From the NCBI GenBank assembly GCA_037045455.1, contig JBAOIN010000007.1:62001-126000 (forward strand): a stretch of DNA of 64,000 nucleotides, read 5' to 3'. The DNA comes from JADKAV01 sp037045455. Its GTDB lineage: Bacteria > Actinomycetota > Actinomycetes > S36-B12 > UBA10799. How positions within the stretch are numbered: position 1 is the first letter of the stretch; the number at the start of each line of letters is the position of its first letter. The notes under the pieces are model-generated. The model was given only the letters and a program-made list of their open reading frames with translations, made no database searches and was not told the DNA's origin. Positions 49,554 through 58,433 of this stretch are shown here, piece by piece. Made by a program: the position numbers and the translations under genes.

Positions 49554-51206
49554 GCCGGAACTCCTGACCGCTGCGCCAGGGCCTGTTGCGCGCGCCAGTG
49601 CTCGCTGGGCCGGGTCACGCTGAACACGAAGCGGTCGGGCCGCACCACGATGACGCTGCCGGTCCGGGCGCCGGCTTTGCGCAGCCACCGGCTCCACTGG
49701 TCGTCGATCGCTTCCACGTCCTGCACGTCTGGATCGGCGGCACTGCCCCGTAGCCCCTGTGGCCGTGCGCCCGGCTCGAAGAGCGTGACCCAACGTGGCG
49801 AGAGACCGCTCCAGTCGCCGGTCGTGCGTGGGTCGACGCCGATCCCGATTACGGCCCAACCAGACCCAAGTACGTCGTCCAGCCGGACCGGCCGGCCCGC
49901 GCGAGTCCGTACCGGGGGTTGCGGCATCAACGTTCCTTCGACCCCTCGCAAGCCGCGCAGGCGGCGGGGCAGGCCGACATACTGTCCGTGCCGCAATCTC
50001 GGGCGCGGCTTGATCTTGGCCTCGGTAAGCGCCGTGCGCAGTACGGGTAGTCGCCGGCTCACCCCGATGACGAGATCACGGGTGCGCACCGCCCAGGGAC
50101 TCTCCGTCGACACGATGTCCTTGTTGAGCACCGACACCCGGATCATGGCCGAAGCGTGTGGTCGCCGCTCCGACTGATAGCTGTCGAGGATCGCCGGATC
50201 TGCGCCGTGCCGGATGACGTCCGCGAGCTTCCACGAGAGGTTGTCGGCGTCCCGGATGCCTGCGTTCATCCCCTGCCCGATGAACTGCGGCGTCATGTGC
50301 GCGGCGTCGCCGGCGAGGAAGACCCGGCCGTCGCGCCAGCGCTGGGCAACGAGGGCGTTGAAGGAGTAGACCAGTTGCCGCTCGATCGTCACGGCGGACA
50401 CGTCGACGTACCGACTGAGCAGTCGCTCGGCCGTCTCGCGCAGCTCGAACTGCTCACTGCTGTCGGAGTCGGCCAGCATGAACTCGAACCGGTGCCGACC
50501 GTCGGGTTGCGGGCAACTGACCGTCGGCAACTGCCGGATCGCACACGAAGTCGAAGTACGGCAAGTGCCCGAACGGGTCAGTGCCGGGCTGCGCTTTGAG
50601 ATCGATCACCAGCCAGCGCTGGGGAAACGACTTGCCGTCCATCTCGATCCCAAGTGCGGTCCGCGTGGCGCTGCGACCGCCATCAGCAGCCACCAGGTAT
50701 TGCACCCGGTCGATCTGCTCGGTGCCGGGTTCCAGATCCGGCTCGTGCGCGCCGTAGCCGGTGCCGCGGCAGGCCTGATGCATGACGTTGACGCCATCCG
50801 CGTCCTGCTCGAAGCGCACCACGGCCCTGCCGCGGCGCAGCGTGACCTCCGGGCGACTGGCCAGCCGGCGTTCCAGTGTCGCTTCGAAGTCCGGCTGGTA
50901 CAGGAAGTTCGACACCGGCCAGCCGTGGGGCTGGGCGCAGGTGCGGAACTGAGCGAGCACCGACCCGTCCGGCTTCACCCACTGCACCGGAAGGTCCACG
51001 GTCATGTCCGCGTGCACCTCGTCGGCCACGCCCGCGGTCTGCAGGATGCGCATGCATTCGTCGTCGGTGTAGACCGCCCGGGCCATGCCATAGAACTCCG
51101 GTTCCCGTTCCAGCACCAGCACCGTGACGCCGCGCTCGGCGAGCAGGTGCGCCAGCGTGAGGCCGGTGGGGCCGAGTCCGATGACGCAGACGTCGTAGTC
51201 GCTCAT
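49550..51206 (-). CDS. FAD-dependent aromatic monooxygenase (MhpA/HppA type), one apparent frameshift
   Basis: The joined product is about 551 residues. The N-terminal FAD motif is VIGLGPTGLTLAHLLAERG, the middle has LVAADGGRSATRTALGIEM, the second half has the GD motif VFLAGDAAHMTPQFIGQGMNAGIRDA, and a C-terminal thioredoxin-like domain ends at about residue 550. MhpA-type enzymes hydroxylate 3-(3-hydroxyphenyl)propionate or similar phenols to catechols. The frame breaks at about 50529-50530, where removing one base restores CDPAVPTVSCPQPDG. ATGA overlaps link it to both neighbours. Confidence 0.9.
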
Positions 51207-52190
51207 GACAGGACCGCCAGCGCGGGCTCGTCGCGGCGCAGTGACGCCACCGCCGTGCGGAACTGGCCGAGACGGCTGATCACGTTCTCGCCGATCGGGG
51301 TGTGGCCCCAGATCGAGATTCCTTGGTAGGTGCGCGGCGCCCAGGTCAGTTCCATCTCCGGGGTGACGATGATCGGGTTCCAGCCGAGTTCCCACTCGAA
51401 GCCCGACGGCGTCACGCAGTAGAACGAGAGCTGCCGGTCGTTGGTGTGCTGGCCCACGCTCCACTGCATGTGGAAGCCCAGGTCGATCACCCGCTCGTAG
51501 GCGGCCAGCAGGTCGTCAAGGCTCTCGACCTGGGTGTTCAGGTGCTGCACGGTCGTGCGGATCGGGTCCACGGACAGTCCGCGCACGCCGGCAACCGCAA
51601 CCGTGTGGTGGCGCTCGTTGACCCGCAGGAACTTGATCAGCAACCCGACCCCGGCGATCTTCTCCTCGATCCAGTCGGACAGGCGGGCGTCGAAGACCTG
51701 CTGGTAGTAGTTCGCGGACCGGATCCGGGCGGCGGGCTGTGATGGCCACGTGACCCATGCCGGCGTCGCCTGTGACGAAGCCGGACTGCTGCATGACCAG
51801 TGGCGCTGGTGTCGTGACCGGCGTGGTGAAGATCTCCGTGGCGATGCCCTTGGGCCCGGGGAAGCGCCAGAGACGTTCGACCCCGCGCAGTGCGCACTCC
51901 TCGGCACTGCCCTCCACGACCGGGATGCCGGCTTCGGTGACCCGGGCCAGGATCACGTCGAACGTCTCGTGGTCGTCGATGTGCCAGCCCAGCGCGGTGA
52001 CATCCTCGCGCGGACCCCGCTGCAGCAGGAACCGGCAGTCGTGGTCGTCCAGCCGGAAGCGGGTGACATCGTGGGTCAGCTCGTCGACATGCAGGCCGAT
52101 CGCGTCCTTGCCGAAGCGGCGCCACTGCGAGAACCGTTCGGTCTCGATGACGATATAGCCGAGATGCACGGCTCCGAAGGTGTCGCTCAC
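51203..52190 (-). CDS. Type I extradiol ring-cleavage dioxygenase (VOC fold), one apparent frameshift
   Basis: The joined product is about 328 residues with two VOC modules. Iron ligands are visible as GHVAI (His, about 150), a histidine in HMQWSVGQHTNDRQLSFYC and the glutamate in GFEWELGWNP. It opens a catechol ring next to the hydroxyls using Fe(II) and oxygen. The frame breaks near 51730-51736, between GMGHVAITA and YYQQVFDARLSDW. GTG 52190 overlaps the hydrolase stop (GTGA). It belongs to the BphC/HsaC/HppB class rather than to the LigB class used by E. coli MhpB. Confidence 0.9.
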
Positions 52191-53033
52191 AGTTGCACTC
52201 CGAGGTGTTCGAGGGCGAGCCGGTTGAAGAGCTCGGGCGTCTCCCACTGCACCCAGTGTCCGACGCCGGACGCGAGGTAGAGGTCGCAGTGCGGCATGGT
52301 GAATGCCAGGCGCGGGCCGCCGGACGGGCGGTTCACCTTGTCCTCGGTGCCCCACATGACCAGCGTCGGCACCTCGCAGCGTGCCAGTCGCGCATCCCGG
52401 GTGAGGTCCATGCGCCACAGGGTCCGCAGCGCGTTCTTGCCGGAGGGCCGGCGCAGCGGGGGATTGGCGATCACCTCCGGATCCAGTGAATTCTGGTACC
52501 GGATGTCGATGATCTCCTCGGTCACGCTCGAGGGATCGGCGACCAGGCTCTCGCTGATGAACGCGGCCATCTTGGCCCGGGTCGGACCCTCGCCGCCGTA
52601 GTAGTCCAGTAGTTGGTTGAGGCCCCTGGTGGGCAGCGCGCGCGTGGTGCCGATTCCGCCGGGGCCGTTGAGCACCATCCGGTCCACCGCGGTCGGGCCG
52701 GTCCAGCGCCAGGCGCAGCGCCGCTGCACCGCCGTAGGAGTTGCCGACCAGGTGTGCCTTGGCGATCTCGAGCACGTCGAGCAGGTCACCCATGGCTGCG
52801 GCCAGATCGCCGAAGGGGTCGTCGTGGTCCAGGTCCTTGCTGGACCGTCCGTAGCCGGGCAGGTCCGGCACGATTACCGTGAAGTGCTCCGCGAAGGCCT
52901 CCAGGTTCCGGCTCCAGTTGGGGACGCCGCTTGCCCCGGGTCCGCCGCCGTGCAGGAACAGCACAGGCGGTCCCTCTCCAGCAGTGGCCACGTAGATGTC
53001 TCGCGCTCCGACGCGCATGGTCTTGGTCAGCAT
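52187..53033 (-). CDS. Meta-cleavage product (C-C) hydrolase, alpha/beta fold (MhpC/HsaD/BphD type), one apparent frameshift
   Basis: The joined product is about 281 residues. It has the oxyanion motif LHGGGPGASGVPNWSRN, the nucleophile elbow GNSYGG, an aspartate after LVMWGTED and the catalytic histidine GVGHWVQWE. It splits the ring-fission product into a 2-hydroxydienoate (substrate of the hydratase) and an acid side chain. The frame breaks near 52689; removing one base restores LDRPDAVDRMVLNGPGG. It is the first gene of the operon, right behind the operator palindrome. Confidence 0.92.
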
Positions 53034-53044
53034 GAACACCTCAC

Positions 53045-53066
53045 AATCTGATGGAATCATCAGATT
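53045..53066. promoter_or_regulatory. Perfect 9+9 bp palindrome, likely TetR operator O1
   Basis: AATCTGATG and CATCAGATT face each other around GAAT. The site lies 12 bases upstream of the hydrolase ATG, in the gap between the aromatic operon and the tetR gene, ideally placed for repression. Confidence 0.75.
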
Positions 53067-53092
53067 AACTTCGCCAACTGTCAAGCCCTATA

Positions 53093-53109
53093 TGATGAAT
53101 CATCAGATT
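53093..53109. promoter_or_regulatory. Second operator-like palindrome O2
   Basis: TGATG-AAT-CATCA (53093-53105), extended to CATCAGATT on the right (53101-53109), repeats the half-site of O1. It sits just before the tetR ribosome site, fitting autoregulation. Confidence 0.6.
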
Positions 53110-53117
53110 GGAGGGTG

Positions 53118-53756
53118 ATGAGCAACGGACAAGCCCGTCGGCGGGCTCGCACTCACGCTGCTTTGCTCGGCGCCGCCCTGGAGCTACTGCAGGAGGGCCG
53201 GTCGACCGCCAGCGTCGAGGAGATCACCCGCCGGGCCGGCGTTGGATTCGGCTCCTTCTACAACCACTTCGAGACCAAGGAGGACCTGTTCGCCGAAGCG
53301 ACCTACGAGGTCCTCGACAACTACGTGATGTGGCTGCGGGGAGCGACGCAGGATCTGTCCGATCCCGCCGCGGTGTTCGCGCGGAGCTTCCGGTTGACTG
53401 GCCGCCTGGCCGGGGAGCAGCCTCACTTGCTGGCGCCCTTGCTCACCCAGGGAACGGAGGTCCTGCTCGTCGAGCGGGGCCTGCGGGAGGCTGCCTTGAG
53501 TGACATCACCGAGGGAATCGCCAGCGGTCGTTTCGTCGAGGCTGATCCCGAACTGTTGCTGATGACCGTCGGCGGCGCGTTGCTCGGTCTGCTGCGGCTG
53601 CTCATCTCGGATGCGGACCGGGACGCCGCAGAGACGACCGACGTGGTCACCGAACGCTTGCTGTGTCTGCTGGGGTTGACCCGCTCCGAGGCTCGCCGGA
53701 TCGTGGCCGGTCCGCTCCCGGCGGATCCCGATCCCCGCCCCTGGTTACCCGAGTAG
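53118..53756 (+). CDS. TetR-family transcriptional regulator of the aromatic operon
   Basis: The 212-residue protein has an N-terminal TetR HTH (residues about 10-55: RARTHAALLGAALELLQEG, VEEITRRAGVGFGSFYNHFETKEDLF) and a helical ligand-binding domain. It is divergent from the seven-gene aromatic operon and flanked by the matching palindromes, so it most likely represses that operon until an aromatic acid or its CoA ester binds. Its 3' end overlaps the convergent acyltransferase gene by 12 bp. GTG 53115 is an alternative start. Confidence 0.88.
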   Translation: MSNGQARRRARTHAALLGAALELLQEGRSTASVEEITRRAGVGFGSFYNHFETKEDLFAEATYEVLDNYVMWLRGATQDLSDPAAVFARSFRLTGRLAGEQPHLLAPLLTQGTEVLLVERGLREAALSDITEGIASGRFVEADPELLLMTVGGALLGLLRLLISDADRDAAETTDVVTERLLCLLGLTRSEARRIVAGPLPADPDPRPWLPE

Positions 53757-54518
53757 CGGGATCCGGTTCGCGACAAGGTCGTCCATGCGGGACTGCATGG
53801 CATCCTCGACGCGTTGCGCGAACCCGGCGGCGTCCTCGCCTGCGGCCGGACGCATCGGCGGCAGGATCGCGGTCACCAGCTTGCTGGGCAGCGGCAGATA
53901 GGGCAGCAGTCCGGACAGCCCGACGCTCAATCCCCATGGCACAGACAGCGACACCGGCAGGACCTTGTAGCGCAGCGCCCGGTCCAAGCCCACCGCCGAC
54001 GCGAGCCGCTCGCCGTCGGTCAGCACGAATGCCCCTTCGCCGGCACCGGCCGTGACGACTGGGACTACAGCCTTGTCGTGATTTATCGCCAAGTGTGCGA
54101 ACCCCGAACGGCCGTTGAACATCACGCGGTTGCGGTCCCGCCAGGACTTGCCCGCCTCGCGGTCGCCGCCCGGGAACACAACGACGTCCCGGCCATGTGT
54201 CCAGGCCTCGACCGCCGACTCCTCCGATGCCGGAGCCCCGCCGAACGCCGCCACTAAGCCGCCGACGCCCAGGGTCCACGCCATGTCGTGCACCAAGTAG
54301 GTCTGTTGTCGCGCGCGCTGGCGCAGGCTTGACGCCACGGCGAGGACGTTCGGGTCGGTCACGGTGCCAAAGCCGTGGTTGCCGACGAACAGCACCGGCT
54401 CGCGGGGTGGTTCGGCGTCGATCAGCACGTCATGGCGGTGGTAGCGCCGGACCGCTTCCAGGACGGCTGCGCGGACAGCGGCCGCTGCCTGGGGTGGGAG
54501 CCATGGGGTGCTGGGCAC
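53745..54518 (-). CDS. PlsC-like lysophospholipid/glycerol acyltransferase family protein
   Basis: The 257-residue protein has the acyltransferase motif in the variant form NHGFGTVTD (six residues between H and D rather than four), then VVVFPGGDREAGKSWRDRN, which corresponds to the FPEGxR block. This variant is shared by a group of actinobacterial PlsC-like proteins as I remember it. It probably transfers acyl groups to a lipid acceptor at the inner membrane face. The start is GTG. Confidence 0.8.
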   Translation of the reverse strand: MPSTPWLPPQAAAAVRAAVLEAVRRYHRHDVLIDAEPPREPVLFVGNHGFGTVTDPNVLAVASSLRQRARQQTYLVHDMAWTLGVGGLVAAFGGAPASEESAVEAWTHGRDVVVFPGGDREAGKSWRDRNRVMFNGRSGFAHLAINHDKAVVPVVTAGAGEGAFVLTDGERLASAVGLDRALRYKVLPVSLSVPWGLSVGLSGLLPYLPLPSKLVTAILPPMRPAAGEDAAGFAQRVEDAMQSRMDDLVANRIPLLG

Positions 54519-54584
54519 GCGTCCAGCATGCCGCCACGGCTGACGTGAAGAGTCCCTGACCAGCGTGGGTGGCGCTGATCCACA

Positions 54585-55191
54585 TCAGTCCACGCCGCGT
54601 TGCCGGAACTGCACGCTGATCCGCGGGCCGGCATGGCGCACCTTTGGTACGGCGTGCTCCCAGGTGGTCTGGCACGTGCCACCCATGACCAGCAGATCGC
54701 CGTGACCCAACGGAAAGCTCAAACTCGGGCCACCGCCGCGCGGCCGCAGTTGCAGGGGGCGGGCATCACCTAGCGACACGATCGCGATCTCAGTGCGGGC
54801 CCGGCGCTTGCGGATGGTGTCCCCGTGCCAGGCCACGCTGTCGTGGCCATCGCGGTACCAGCACAAACCCGCGCTGGTGAACGGCTCGTCGTAGTGATCG
54901 TTGAGCGCGAGGAAGGCGCGCACGAGGGTCGGGTGCGGCAGCCGGCCGGGGTCGGTGCACCACGCCGTCAGCCTCGGGACGTCGACGACCCGGTCGTACA
55001 TCTGACGCCGGTCCTGCCGCCACGGTGCGTGCTCGTACGAGGGTGTCGAAGACCTCGACGTCGTCGGTCAGCCATCCCTCCAGGTAGTCGATCCAGGCAC
55101 CTGACCCGAGGTCGGTCCGGCACAGTCGCTGCAGGCCGCAGGGGTCGGCCGAAACACCCCCGGTGTCCAGCGTCGGTTGCAGATCGAGCAC
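54585..55191 (-). CDS. alkB: AlkB-like 2-oxoglutarate/Fe(II) dioxygenase (alkylated DNA repair), one apparent frameshift
   Basis: The joined product is about 202 residues. Fe(II) ligands are H and D of AWHGD and H of WEHAVPK; 2-oxoglutarate is held by the arginines of RISVQFRQR. It reverses methyl damage on single-stranded DNA bases. N-terminal residues (LGSGAWIDYLEGWLTDD) are in another frame; removing one base near 55035 joins them to PWRQDRRQMYDRVVDVPRL. The GTG start lies 6 bases behind a strong promoter, so the message is probably leaderless. Confidence 0.87.
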
Positions 55192-55197
55192 GGATTC

Positions 55198-55226
55198 AGA
55201 ATACGTCGCACACGTGTACGAGACAA
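55198..55226 (-). promoter_or_regulatory. Putative leaderless promoter of alkB
   Basis: On the minus strand TTGTCT (55221-55226) and TATTCT (55198-55203) are separated by exactly 17 bases, and TATTCT ends 6 bases before the GTG start. This is one of the best promoter matches in the window. Confidence 0.65.
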
Positions 55227-55247
55227 TCCCCGTCGTATGGTGGGGCA

Positions 55248-56291
55248 ATGCGTGCAGTACCCGCGGTGACGGCAGTGCTTCTGATGGTCCCCCTGCCAGC
55301 ACTCGCCGACGAGCCGAGCCCGGCTGTCCTGGACGCACCCCAATCCGTCACCGCTGTACAGACCGGCATTGACGTGCAGGTTTCCTGGGCGCCGGTCACG
55401 GGTGCAACCGCCTACACCGCCAGCGCCGATAGCGGCCAGAGTTGTACGACAGGAGCTACGTCCTGCGTCATCACCGGGTTGCCGGCGCGGGCCGCGTACT
55501 CGTTCACGGTCACTGCCACGGACGGCATCGTGACCTCGGTGCCCTCGACGCCTAGCGCCTCGCTGTTCCTGCGTGCCCGTCTGGCGGCACCGCGCTTCAG
55601 CAGTGACCGGGTCGTGGTGGGGCGCAGCCTCAAGGGCCGCAAGATCGTCGCGCAGCGACAGGGCGACCCGCTGGCGCCGGTGATCCTGCTCAGTGTCGGA
55701 CAGATGCACGGCTCGGAACCGGCCGGCCTGCGGGTGACGAAGCGGGTCCGTTCGGCCTCGGTGCCCGACGACGCCCCATATCAGCTCTGGACGATTCGCA
55801 CGATGAACCCCGATGGCGCCGCGCGCAGGAATCGGTACAACGCCCGCGGAGTCGACCTCAACCGCAACTTCCCGGGCACTTGGTCCCGGCAGTCCCGCAC
55901 CGGATCCCGACCTGCCAGTGAGCCCGAGACCAGGGCCATGATGCGTTTCCTGCGCACCCTCGCGCCGACCGGGGTGCTCAGCTTCCACCAGCCGTGGGAT
56001 ACCACGCTCAGCGTCTGTGACACCCAGTCGGCGTACTGGGTCCGGCTGACCGCCCAACTCACAGGCGTACACACGCCTGCCAACCCGTCGAACTGCGGCA
56101 ACTGGCTGCCCGGCACGATGAACCGCTGGACCTCGCGGGTGACTGGTGCCTGGTTCGTGACTGTGGAACTTCCTGCCAGCTACAAGGTGGCTCCGTACAT
56201 TCCGCGGGCGGCGTCGGCAGTCGTCGCGCTGGCCGAGTCGATGAGCGCCGCGGACTCCGGCGCGCCGGTCGGACAGACGTCGCTGCGCTAG
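55248..56291 (+). CDS. Secreted M14-family zinc carboxypeptidase with fibronectin type III domain
   Basis: The 347-residue protein has a signal peptide (ending PLPALA), a fibronectin III-like domain (residues about 28-105, VSWAPVTGATAYTASAD) and an M14 peptidase domain with zinc motif HGSE, VDLNRNFPG, a zinc histidine in SFHQPW and the catalytic glutamate in FVTVELP. It resembles MpaA-like murein peptide amidases and gamma-D-glutamyl-DAP peptidases, so it may trim cell-wall peptides. A TATGGT element lies 7 bases before the ATG. Confidence 0.85.
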   Translation: MRAVPAVTAVLLMVPLPALADEPSPAVLDAPQSVTAVQTGIDVQVSWAPVTGATAYTASADSGQSCTTGATSCVITGLPARAAYSFTVTATDGIVTSVPSTPSASLFLRARLAAPRFSSDRVVVGRSLKGRKIVAQRQGDPLAPVILLSVGQMHGSEPAGLRVTKRVRSASVPDDAPYQLWTIRTMNPDGAARRNRYNARGVDLNRNFPGTWSRQSRTGSRPASEPETRAMMRFLRTLAPTGVLSFHQPWDTTLSVCDTQSAYWVRLTAQLTGVHTPANPSNCGNWLPGTMNRWTSRVTGAWFVTVELPASYKVAPYIPRAASAVVALAESMSAADSGAPVGQTSLR

Positions 56292-56312
56292 GGGCAAGGC
56301 CGTAGGTGGAGT

Positions 56313-56410
56313 GAAATCGCAATCGGTTAGCACGCTGGGCATCGGTGAGCATGCCGGGCGCCGAAACCCCGTCCGTGGTGCTCACGGATGCCTGGAATGC
56401 TCACCGATCG
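56313..56410 (-). repeat. Family A intergenic palindrome, copy 7 (reverse orientation)
   Basis: This complete copy is the only one inverted relative to the others, as shown by its asymmetric centre and end bases. It starts about 20 bases after the M14 peptidase stop. The remaining 180 bases before the TM2 gene show only its promoter. Confidence 0.85.
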
Positions 56411-56577
56411 GCCGCGCCGCGCACGACGCATGAAGCATCACGAATGGCCGGTTGAAAGCACCTGTCCGGCCTGACGTGCCATGACCCAAAGTCCCGGTAG
56501 TGACGTCCCAGGGATTCAGCTGAACGCACAGGGTAATCAGTGGTTCCCTCAGAGCGAGATCTGTCCAAACCACGGAG

Positions 56578-56583
56578 TAGCCT
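56578..56583 (+). promoter_or_regulatory. Putative leaderless -10 (TAGCCT) of the TM2 gene
   Basis: TAGCCT ends 7 bases before ATG 56591. Confidence 0.45.
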
Positions 56584-56590
56584 GACCGGC

Positions 56591-57113
56591 ATGACGGCCA
56601 ATGACGACAGCACCAGCGTCCCGCCCCCCACTGATCCCACGATGCCGCTTGCGGGCAACGAGCCGACCGCGGCCGTACCGGAGCCCACTGAACCGACCAG
56701 CGCCGCTCGGCAGCGACGAGTCGACTGCGGCCGTGCCGCCCCCGCCGCCTGTGGCCGGTGCGCCGTCCCCAGTCCCGCCGCCGCCCCCCGCGCCGGCCGC
56801 GGTTCCGCCCCCGCCAGCGCCCAGCTACACCCAACAGCCGAACGCGGGTGTGCCGACGTTCCCGGACGGCAAACCCATGGTCGACGCCCAAGGCCGGCCC
56901 GCCTCGCCGAAGTCCCGGCTGGCCGCGGCGCTGCTGGCGTTCTTCCTCGGTGGTTTGGGAATTCATCGCTTCTACGTCGGCAAGATCGGCACCGGCATTG
57001 CGATCATCCTGACGATCGGTGGCTTCTTCGGGATCTGGCCGCTGATCGACCTCATCATGATCCTCGTGGGGTCGTTCAAGGACAAGCAGGAGCGCTACGT
57101 CGCCAACTGGTGA
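56591..57113 (+). CDS. TM2-domain membrane protein with proline-rich N-terminus, one apparent frameshift
   Basis: The joined product is about 174 residues. The first 100 are low-complexity proline/alanine/threonine sequence (PEPTEPT repeats, then PPPPP runs), probably disordered. The C-terminal 70 residues are a TM2 domain with two membrane helices and the motif FLGGLGIHRFYVGKIGTGI. The frame breaks near 56706; removing one base gives SAAGSDESTAAVPPP. The TM2 family function in bacteria is unknown. Confidence 0.82.
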
Positions 57114-57120
57114 GCGCGGT

Positions 57121-57126
57121 TAGGCT
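57121..57126 (+). promoter_or_regulatory. Putative leaderless -10 (TAGGCT) of prfB
   Basis: TAGGCT ends 6 bases before GTG 57133. No ribosome-binding purine run precedes the GTG. Confidence 0.45.
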
Positions 57127-57132
57127 ACTGAG

Positions 57133-58237
57133 GTGGCCGATGAGCAGATCCAGGAGCAGTTGACCGCGCTCGATGGCACGCTGCGGCAGATCGAGGCAGT
57201 GGTCGACCTGCCCGCGCTCGAAGCCGAGATCGCGGACCTGGAGACAGCAGGCCAGCGCGCCGGATCTGTGGGACGACCCGGAATCGGCGCAGAAGGTGAC
57301 GTCGCGGCTGTCCTATCTACAGGGCGAGCGCCGGCGGGTCACGGGGTTGCGGGCGCGCCTGGACGATGTGCCGGTGCTGGTGGAACTGGCCGAGGCCGAA
57401 GGGGACGTTGCATCCCTGGAAGAAGCCCGGCGCGAGCTCTCGACGTTGCAGTCGGAGATCGGCGAACTGGAAGTCCGCACGCTGCTCGCGGGGGAATACG
57501 ACGAGCGGGAGGCGCTGGTCTCCATCCGTTCCGGTGCCGGTGGTGTGGATGCGGCCGACTGGGCCGAGATGCTGCTGCGGATGTACTCGCGCTACTGCGA
57601 GCGGCACGGCTGGCCGGTGGATGTCTACGAGACGTCTTACGCGGAGGAGGCGGGCATCAAGTCCGCCACGTTCGCCGTCCATGCGCCCTTTGCCTACGGA
57701 ACGTTGAGCGTGGAGCAGGGCACCCACCGGCTGGTCCGGATCTCGCCCTTCGACAACCAGGGCAGGCGGCAGACCTCATTCGCCGAGGTCGAGGTCGTGC
57801 CGGTGGTCGAGAAGACCGAGGCCATCGAGATTCCCGAGGACGAGTTGCGGATCGACGTCTACCGTTCGTCCGGTCCGGGCGGGCAGGGCGTGAACACCAC
57901 CGACTCCGCGGTCCGGATCACCCACCTCCCCAGTGGCATCGTCGTTTCCTGTCAGAACGAGCGCTCGCAATTGCAGAACAAGGCCACCGCGATGGCCGTG
58001 CTGCAGGCCAAGCTCCTGGAGCGGCAGCGGCAGGAGGAGCAGGCCAAGATCGACGCGCTCAAGGGCGATTCCAGCGGGTCCTGGGGCAACCAGATGCGCT
58101 CTTACGTGCTGCACCCCTACCAGATGGTCAAGGACCTGCGCACCGAGCAGGAGACCGGGAACACAGCGGCCGTGCTGGACGGCGAGATCGACGATTTCGT
58201 GGAAGCCGGCATCCGCTGGCGGCGTCAGCAGGGGTAG
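57133..58237 (+). CDS. prfB: Peptide chain release factor 2, one apparent frameshift near codon 40
   Basis: The joined product is about 367 residues. RF2 reads UGA/UAA stops: the SPF anticodon-like tripeptide is in RISPFDNQGRR and the catalytic GGQ is in SSGPGGQGVNTTDSAV. The frame breaks at GG 57250-57251; removing one G gives LETAASAPDLWDD. This is not the programmed RF2 shift, because no CTTTGA slip site or nearby stop exists. It lies upstream of ftsE, a conserved actinobacterial order. Confidence 0.95.
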
Positions 58238-58248
58238 ATCGTCCGCCG

Positions 58249-58346
58249 CGTTTTGTTGCGTTGTTGGTTCGACTGTTGCGTTGTCGGTGCGACACGCCGA
58301 GGGAAACACCAACAACGCGACAGAAAGGACAACAACGCAACAGAAC
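58249..58346 (+). repeat. Family B intergenic palindrome, copy 3 (complete)
   Basis: TGTTGCGTTG occurs at 58254 and 58274 (20 bp apart). Inverted words occur at 58316 (CGCGACA) and 58336 (CGCAACA), also 20 bp apart. The centre holds GCGACACGCCGAGGG. It starts about 12 bases after the prfB stop. Confidence 0.85.
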
Positions 58347-58401
58347 CCCGGCTGACGCGACCCGCCGCGCTCGCCTGACGGGGACCACGCTGACAGCGAC
58401 C

Positions 58402-58407
58402 TAGACT
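58402..58407 (+). promoter_or_regulatory. Putative -10 (TAGACT) of the ftsE operon
   Basis: TAGACT lies 26 bases before the TTG start, leaving room for a short leader with the GGGGTGGAAG purine run. The -35 is unclear. Confidence 0.4.
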
Positions 58408-58433
58408 CGAGCAAGACGAAGGGGTGGAAGAAC

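Noticed and set aside
57133..57260. The prfB frameshift as the programmed +1 frameshift of release factor 2
   Set aside because: There is no CTT TGA slip site, no upstream Shine-Dalgarno-like stimulator and no early in-frame stop at the expected codon of about 25. The break is at codon 40 in a GG run and matches the insertions elsewhere.
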